Positions 58,719-64,000 of a DNA stretch of 64,000 nucleotides are shown in pieces. Source of the DNA: Capniomyces stellatus (Eukaryota > Kickxellomycota > Harpellomycetes > Harpellales > Legeriomycetaceae). The notes under the pieces were generated by a model. That model was not told the origin of the DNA. It made no database searches and worked only from the letters and a program-made list of their open reading frames with translations. Each line of letters starts with the position of its first letter. Position 1 is the stretch's first letter. The DNA is taken from NCBI GenBank assembly GCA_001661515.1, contig LUVW01000024.1, forward strand, positions 62,001 through 126,000. The letters are read 5' to 3'. The position numbers and the translations under genes are program-made.

Positions 58719-59497
58719 TGTCATATGAAATATGACTAACCAGTCGATAATTACTAATAAGAAGTTTTTTTGTAGCCCATGGGGTTTGTTTATTCTTATT
58801 AAGTTTATCGATTGGATAACAGTTTCAGTATAACCTTAGTTTTAGTTAGTTACTTTTTAGTTATTTTATTTTATAGTTCCAAATTTTAGTGATTACAATA
58901 GTTTTTTCCAAAAAGTTGAATCTTCCTGCTTAAATAAAAAACACACATTTTAGACAGCTAAGAAACAGAACATTGAAAGATACACTTATAGTTTTAATCA
59001 TTAATAATATATAGGCTTTAGTATCTTTAAGATTAGATTTAATTAGATTAACCATATATTCAGATATAAATTATAATCCGATCGATAGTCGGAATACTAA
59101 ACAAATAGACAATTTAGATATAACAATTTGTTGTATGTAAATACAACATGAAAATGTTATAAGTTGTTGGTTAATAGTTATGGTTTTATCCTACGGGTTT
59201 TTACATAACATTAACCCAATAATTATAAAATTCGTTTACTTATTTTATTATTTATTTTGTTATAGTTTTATTTTATATATTTAGTTAATATTTTCAGTTA
59301 ATTAGTTAGTTTTATGGCATTGGGTTGAACAGTGTCTTTTATTTTATAAGTAGTTTATTTTATAATTATAATAAGTCCAAAACATATAAGAGAAGAAGAT
59401 CAATAGTAGATCATTTTTAATTAGTTAACATAACACATTTGGTGTTATATCTTAGGTCAGGTGCTCAGTCAATTGGACGGTGCCGATAAATCTAACA
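58719..59497 (+). mobile_element. 3' LTR of the gypsy-type element (copy 1)
   Basis: Begins TGTCATATGA directly after the polypurine tract and ends ...CTAACA. Its middle and right parts (AACAATTTGTTGTAT near 59121; TGTCTTTTATTTTATAAGTA near 59333) recur in copy 2 about 820-830 bases later with substitutions. No coding frame. Confidence 0.65.
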
Positions 59498-59502
59498 AAT
59501 TT

Positions 59503-60638
59503 TGTCATATGAAATAGTATGACAAGGGGAGGAGTCAACCAATAGGTTTTCCCCGAAAGGGTTTTACTAGAGGGGAAGCTCTGAGAGTAAAGTTATTATT
59601 ATTCTTTAGTTTATTTAGTTTATTTAGTTTATTTAGTCTATTTAGTTTACTATAACTATTATAGGTTCAAATGTGTATTTTGAATCTCTGTCTTTACCTT
59701 AAATAAAAAGTAATAACCAACGGAAATGGAAGTCGAGAGAAAATAGGGGTTTCGTCGAGAGTAGTGTTATAGTTAGAAATAGAATAGAACCAACTTATAT
59801 AGTTATAATCAGATATATGATACGGTAAAGAATAGTGTCTTTGAGATTAATTTTAATTAGACTAACAAGTTCATAATAGATTATTTAAATATATATACCA
59901 ATCATAAATTGGACAAGCTAAAGAAAGGAAAATTAGCACAACAATTTGTTGTATATAAATACAACATAAAAATACAATAGTTATTAATCAATGCATATGG
60001 TTTTCGCCCACGGGTTTTTACATAGCATTGCCTAATAACTATAGCATTTCTTTCATTTATTATAATTCTATTATTTTAATATTAATTATTAGTTATTCAT
60101 ATTTTTATTTAATTATTTAGTCGTTAGTTTTATTTAAATAGTTTCTTTTATGACATCGGATCGAACCTTGTCTTTTATTTTATAAGTAGTACATTTTATA
60201 TTAATAAACAGTCCAAAACGCAAATAGTAGATAGATAATTAAAAATCTTACAAATTTGTAGAATTTCGTTCGTGCCCGGATTGTTGTCCAAACTATTCTA
60301 TCAAAATTGTTTATTGTTTATTGTTTATACAACCTAATTCTTATGGTTTACTATTATTGGAAATTCATTTATTTATTAAAAAGAAAGACCTGGATTCAAA
60401 AAAGTTGAGCACCATCTTTTTTTGTACCAGAAATTGTGAAAAATAAAACTAACTAAAATATAACTAACTTAAATAAAACTAACTAAAATATTAATGTTAT
60501 CAAACTAACCAAATGACTCGCTGTCAAAAACCACGAGGGGCAAAAATACAGCGACTCCAGAAATTAGTTTGATATCAATTTATATATATTTACTAGTGTA
60601 AATATATGTTAAACTAGTGTTGTATTATATATACAACA
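59503..60638 (+). mobile_element. LTR-like copy 2 (solo LTR)
   Basis: Begins TGTCATATGA five bases (AATTT) after copy 1. Its first about 317 bases are nearly identical to copy 3. It is longer than copy 1 because of extra sequence near 60230-60540. Ends ...TATATACAACA. No polymerase sequence lies between copies 2 and 3, so this is a solo LTR or a tandem LTR recombinant. Confidence 0.65.
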
Positions 60639-60642
60639 AATT

Positions 60643-60957
60643 TGTCATATGAAATAGTATGACAGGAGGAGGAGCCAACCAATAGGTTTTCCCCGAAAGG
60701 GTTTTACTAGAGGGGAAGCTCTGAGAGTAAAGTTATTATTATTCTTTAGTTTATTTAGTTTATTTAGTTTATTTAGTCTATTTAGTTTACTATAACTATT
60801 ATAGGTTCAAATGTGTATTTTGAATCTCTGTCTTTACCTTATAAAAAGTAATAACCAACGGAAATGGAAGTCGAGAGAAAATAGGGGTTTCGTCGAGAGT
60901 AGAGTTATAGTTAGAAATAGAATAGAACCAACTTATATAGTTATAATCAGATATATG
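60643..60957 (+). mobile_element. LTR-like copy 3, truncated by a later insertion
   Basis: Matches 59503-59819 almost base for base (differences include a 2-base deletion near 60841), then stops abruptly at 60957, where the chromovirus LTR begins. Confidence 0.8.
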
Positions 60958-61229
60958 TGTCAGGAAAAGAAACTAAGTATTATAATGTTTATTTTAAATA
61001 TTAAAAGGCTTGGATTTATTTTATTAAAACTTGGAAAAACATAAAGATATTTTATCGCTAAGAATCTTAGCAATAAAATCCTAAACTATTTATATATTTT
61101 AAAACTAAATAAAAAATAGAAAAATTATAAAAAGAATAAATGGCAAAATGCCAAGAGCTTGGCATTTTGTAATTTAATTAAAAATGTATGATTTTTTTTG
61201 TGGAATGACATGATTGGATCATGACATCA
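60958..61229 (-). mobile_element. Chromovirus LTR inserted in LTR copy 3
   Basis: 272 bases with TG...CA ends on both strands (plus strand: TGTCAGGAAA ... GACATCA). On its right is the purine-rich AAGGAGGAG (minus strand), the expected polypurine tract, then the chromodomain-pol fragment. Contains a hairpin TGCCAAGCTCTTGGCA-like at 61145-61170. Confidence 0.75.
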
Positions 61230-61247
61230 CTCCTCCTTAAGGCGCAC

Positions 61248-61592
61248 TCAAGGGCCTGGCTTGTTTGGATAAGCCGCGTGGTATTCGGCTAACAGTTCGG
61301 GTGCATTGACATCGGACGCGTCCTCCCATGTCCTGTCTTCAGGCGCATATCCCTTCCAGTCAATCAGATACTTCAGTTTGCCTTTCAATTTCTTAGAATC
61401 AAGTATGGCTGATACTTCAAATTCTAGTTGGTTATCAACCATAATTGGAAGTGGGGTTTCCTGAACGCGGTTTGAGAACGGGGTGGTGTTAAAATGTTTG
61501 AGAAGCGATACGTGGAACACAGGGTATACGTGCATTGATTCTGGTAGCTTGAGCCTCGCTGCCACTGGGTTGACCATCTCAAGGATTTCAAA
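61248..61592 (-). mobile_element. Chromovirus (Ty3/gypsy) integrase C-terminus with chromodomain, fragment
   Basis: The minus-strand frame reads VAARLKLPESMHVYPVFHVS then a chromodomain (VSAILDSKKLKGKLKYLIDW, KGYAPEDRTWEDASDV) and ends NKPGP. The VYPVFHVSLL block plus chromodomain is diagnostic of chromoviruses, whose chromodomain guides integration to heterochromatin. An N at 61593 and unrelated sequence to the right truncate it; everything upstream of the last about 115 residues is lost. Confidence 0.93.
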
Positions 61593-61636
61593 NACTGACT
61601 TTGTATTTATATCTTTTAAACAAAAAGACAAATTAA

Positions 61637-61774
61637 AATAAAAATGTTAAATTGGGTCAAAATCAATGCAACTGGTTTGCTTTTGAGCCTGGTGAAGATC
61701 CAAGTAAAGATAAAATAACATTTTTCCTTGACTTGACCCCTAAAAACACTAAAGAACAAACTGAAATAATTTGA
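61637..61774 (+). other. Coding-like 45-codon fragment, unidentified
   Basis: Open frame with protein-like composition (CNWFAFEPGEDPSKDK, ITFFLDLTPKNTKEQTEII) and a stop at 61772-61774. It lies directly right of the broken chromovirus end and could be part of another retroelement. No family recognised. Confidence 0.3.
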
Positions 61775-61977
61775 TACTCTTTTAATATAGCTAGACTGTA
61801 AAACTTTATACATTTATTAACGTTCATATTAATAAATTTCAATAAAAAAATAAATAAATAAAAACAGCGAACTGTCAATTGGATTCACCAATTTAATCCA
61901 GCATTTTTTGATTGGACTGCGGAATTGTTTAATTCGGTTTTGGTGCTATTTTCCGCAGTTTATTCAGACTTCAATTT

Positions 61978-62120
61978 TTCAATTCTTCGACGAAAAGCCA
62001 AATCAACGGTATCACTTTTTCTTACTATCCACCCACTCGACTCTTGTAAAGCACATTCTAAATCACGTACCACACACCACTCCTTCAACTGAGCATTTAG
62101 ACTTGGTGTGAGCACCACTT
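61978..62120 (-). other. Coding-like fragment downstream of the trypsin relic
   Basis: A minus-strand frame of about 47 codons (LNAQLKEWCVVRDLEC, GWIVRKSDTVDLAF) with two cysteines in a WCxxxxxxxC pattern lies just beyond the protease relic's stop. It could be a lost C-terminal extension exon of that gene; no splice phase closes cleanly. Confidence 0.25.
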
Positions 62121-62157
62121 AATAACCAAACAACACTTTGTGCCAAACCCACATTGT

Positions 62158-62998
62158 TCAGCAACTGACCTTTATATCAACCGAATCGCCACCAGCGTGT
62201 TTCCTGACCCAGTTTATGCGACTAAAAGCTCGAGTAAAATAGCCCTTTGATCCTCTTAATTCACATTCAAGTCCAGTGACCGGGTATTTATTCGGTCTAT
62301 TGCCTGAAGATGCAATACCGACCAATATATTGTTTTTGGTGCATGGTTTATAAACAGGCCCATCTGTATCTCCATAAAATAGTGTTGCTTTTGGTGATAC
62401 ATCTAAACAATATGTGGCACTGTTATTTGTATCAGCTCATGCATGGTTTAAAGCCTTGAACAGCTTTGTTTTAGAAATAGCAATATTTGCTGCTTTTGAA
62501 TTACTTGGTTTATTCTGTGTTGCTGCATTGTTAGTTCCCCACCCAGCAATTACTAAATTTAAACTGTGACTTTTGTATTCGCTGTATATCTTTGCAGTAG
62601 TAATATCGGCTGATTTGAAATATTTTTTTAACCAGATCAGTGCAATGTCGTTTTGACTTGTATTCGGTTTGTGTGTAATTCTTGTGAATGATAGTCTTTT
62701 CTACAAGGGTTCTATCATAGCAATTTATTATTGTGACATAGTCGTATAACCTTGATCTACTAAAAACAGCAAATGGGTCCCAAACACTATTTGCATCAGT
62801 ATCATCATCATTTCTAAAGCAGTAAGCTGCACTAAGTAAAAGCCGCTGCGTAATTAGCGTTACACCTCTTCCTTTTTCACTAAAAAGCATTTGAGAGATG
62901 AAAAGTCTCCAAATATCAGTGGATTTGCTGTAATATCCATTAAGGCCTCCCAATATTCCATTTGTTCGATTTATTCGCAGATACTGTTGACCCTGAAA
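62158..62998 (-). pseudogene. Trypsin-like (S1) serine protease relic
   Basis: S1 protease landmarks are present in order: NGILGGLNGYYS at the activation site, LITQRLLLSAAYCF at the catalytic-His block, NDIALIWLKKYF at the catalytic-Asp block, LVIAGWGTN, GDTDGP at the catalytic-Ser block, and NILVGIASSG plus FSRINWVRKHAG near the C-terminus. The gene is broken: a frameshift in an A-run near 62655 and an in-frame TGA at 62437-62439. Catalytic His is Tyr (62822-62824) and GDSGGP reads GDTDGP (62356-62373), so it had probably lost activity or is decaying. A Cys-containing stretch (RYSSCTPCRFQ) just upstream may be propeptide sequence. It sits among transposon remnants. Confidence 0.85.
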
Positions 62999-64000
62999 TC
63001 GACAAGGCGTGCATGAAGAATATCGCTTGTGACAGAGTACGCGTTTTATACTACCGGCTACTATTTTTTGATGTTTGGGTGTGTTTCCGGTGACTAGTTT
63101 GGTTACGAAGTTGTCGTGGATTAATTATAACCACGGGTAATGGTATATGCTTTAACGGTTTTCCTATCACGACGTTTTTTATCCGAAAAGCTACGAGTAC
63201 CATATTTTATTTTACTATATTATATTATACACAATACTACTAACATCTTATTATTACAGACATCTATTCTTGCGCATTGATAAGCCGTGCCGATGGGGAA
63301 ATAGCTGAATACAATAGCTCTTTTGCTACAAAGAGCCTTTGTGATCAATAGGGTGCTTGATTTTAATAGATAATTTTTTCATTCTAACTACATTTATTAC
63401 ATATTATATATTATCTTAATACTTTAAGCCATTAGGGAACCTTTTTGATAAAGTGTTTTTACTAATGAATAGTGTCTCAGTTTATATACAGCTATAGCGC
63501 GCTGTATGAGCACAGTGTGATTAGGGTCTTTTCTAAAAATGTCAAATGTCTACTCTTAATAAACATTATAACTATACACTTACTTGTGTTGTCTGAGATT
63601 AGCAAATTTTCACCACAACAATACTACTACCACTACTATTGCTATTAATACTACAGCTACTACTACAGCTACAACTATTATTACTATTCTTATTACTACT
63701 ACTAATCCCACTTTGGATTAAAATAAAATCAACCTACCAAGTACACCTACTAGTAAAGAAAACACTCTAGGTACTGAGATCAAACCCTAATATAGAAAAT
63801 TTAGGTACAGTTCTGCCAAAAAGCTGATTACAAATGGCAGCTTGATAATCACAATTACTTGTGTATATCCAGTCGTTTTACTTCAAACTAGCACCTAATC
63901 AATAATTATTCACTTTATTATGTATGTTTTAGTACTGCTCGAGACACTGGTTAACTAAAAGGCAAAGAGTCATGATATCAATGCCTCTATTTAAATATAC
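62999..64000. other. Right-end AT-rich region without a gene
   Basis: No exon chain recognised. Holds a trinucleotide array (next entry) and T/A-rich sequence. Confidence 0.5.
63620..63707. repeat. (ACT)n degenerate trinucleotide array
   Basis: About 29 triplets dominated by ACT with ATT, GCT and ACA variants. Confidence 0.85.

Noticed and set aside
61616..61813. Minus-strand 65-codon frame right of the chromovirus fragment
   Set aside because: Hydrophobic, low-information translation; the plus-strand frame at 61637-61774 looks more protein-like.

Overview
The window reads as nuclear DNA of an early-diverging filamentous fungus. Zoopagomycota/Kickxellomycotina type is my best guess from overall character (AT-rich, intron-dense genes, very short introns), not from a database match. 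It carries about 14 recognisable or well-supported protein genes plus one intron-bearing tRNA. Most genes only become visible after splicing; I rebuilt exons by eye from GT..AG borders, phase continuity and protein-family alignment, so small border errors remain possible.

Layout. 1-188: C-terminal tail of a gene entering from the left. 1587-2987: an aldo-keto reductase of the D-arabinose dehydrogenase (ARA2) type. 3491-4003: mitochondrial ribosomal protein uL30m. 4408-7951 (minus): a 1138-residue coiled-coil/disordered protein of unknown role. 10508-12432: translation release factor eRF1 (4 exons). 12799-12880: tRNA-Tyr(GTA) with a 10-nt intron. 13263-14351 (minus): deoxyhypusine hydroxylase. 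16501-17937 (minus): a disordered protein with an EDC1/PNRC decapping-activator motif. 17938-23274: a 5.3-kb gene-poor AT-rich stretch. 23275-34888: a giant Mediator subunit 13 (3703 residues). 35247-36953 (minus): checkpoint clamp subunit HUS1 (7 exons, one of 22 nt). 38793-39311: a small disordered protein with a KVSF PP1-docking motif. 40201-41507: ribose-5-phosphate isomerase. 42104-44576: an ARB2/FAM172-domain protein in 13 exons. 44965-47412 (minus): TRAPPC12-like TPR protein (11 exons). 47803-50636 (minus): DUF4140/DUF4139 (MuiA-like) protein. 52000-52967: U1A/U2B''-type snRNP protein with two RRMs. 53366-55021 (minus): UBE3D-like HECT_2 ubiquitin ligase.

55022-64000 is a transposon graveyard: a decayed gypsy-type LTR element, at least three related LTR copies in tandem, a chromodomain-bearing chromovirus 3' end inserted precisely into one of those LTRs, Tc1/mariner remnants with terminal inverted repeats, foldback palindromes, simple repeats, and a broken trypsin-like protease gene with altered catalytic residues.

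The genes are housekeeping functions (translation, Mediator, splicing, pentose phosphate, DNA damage checkpoint, TRAPP trafficking, ubiquitin) without an operon-like link. I found no new defence or biosynthetic system. The more unusual observations are micro-exons and 34-39-nt introns, the giant Mediator subunit with codon-level repeats, the nested LTRs, the dead trypsin, and an in-frame 42-nt tandem repeat in an intron of the MuiA-like gene. Assembly uncertainty is visible at 22583, 35151-35154, 48755-48767 and 61593.
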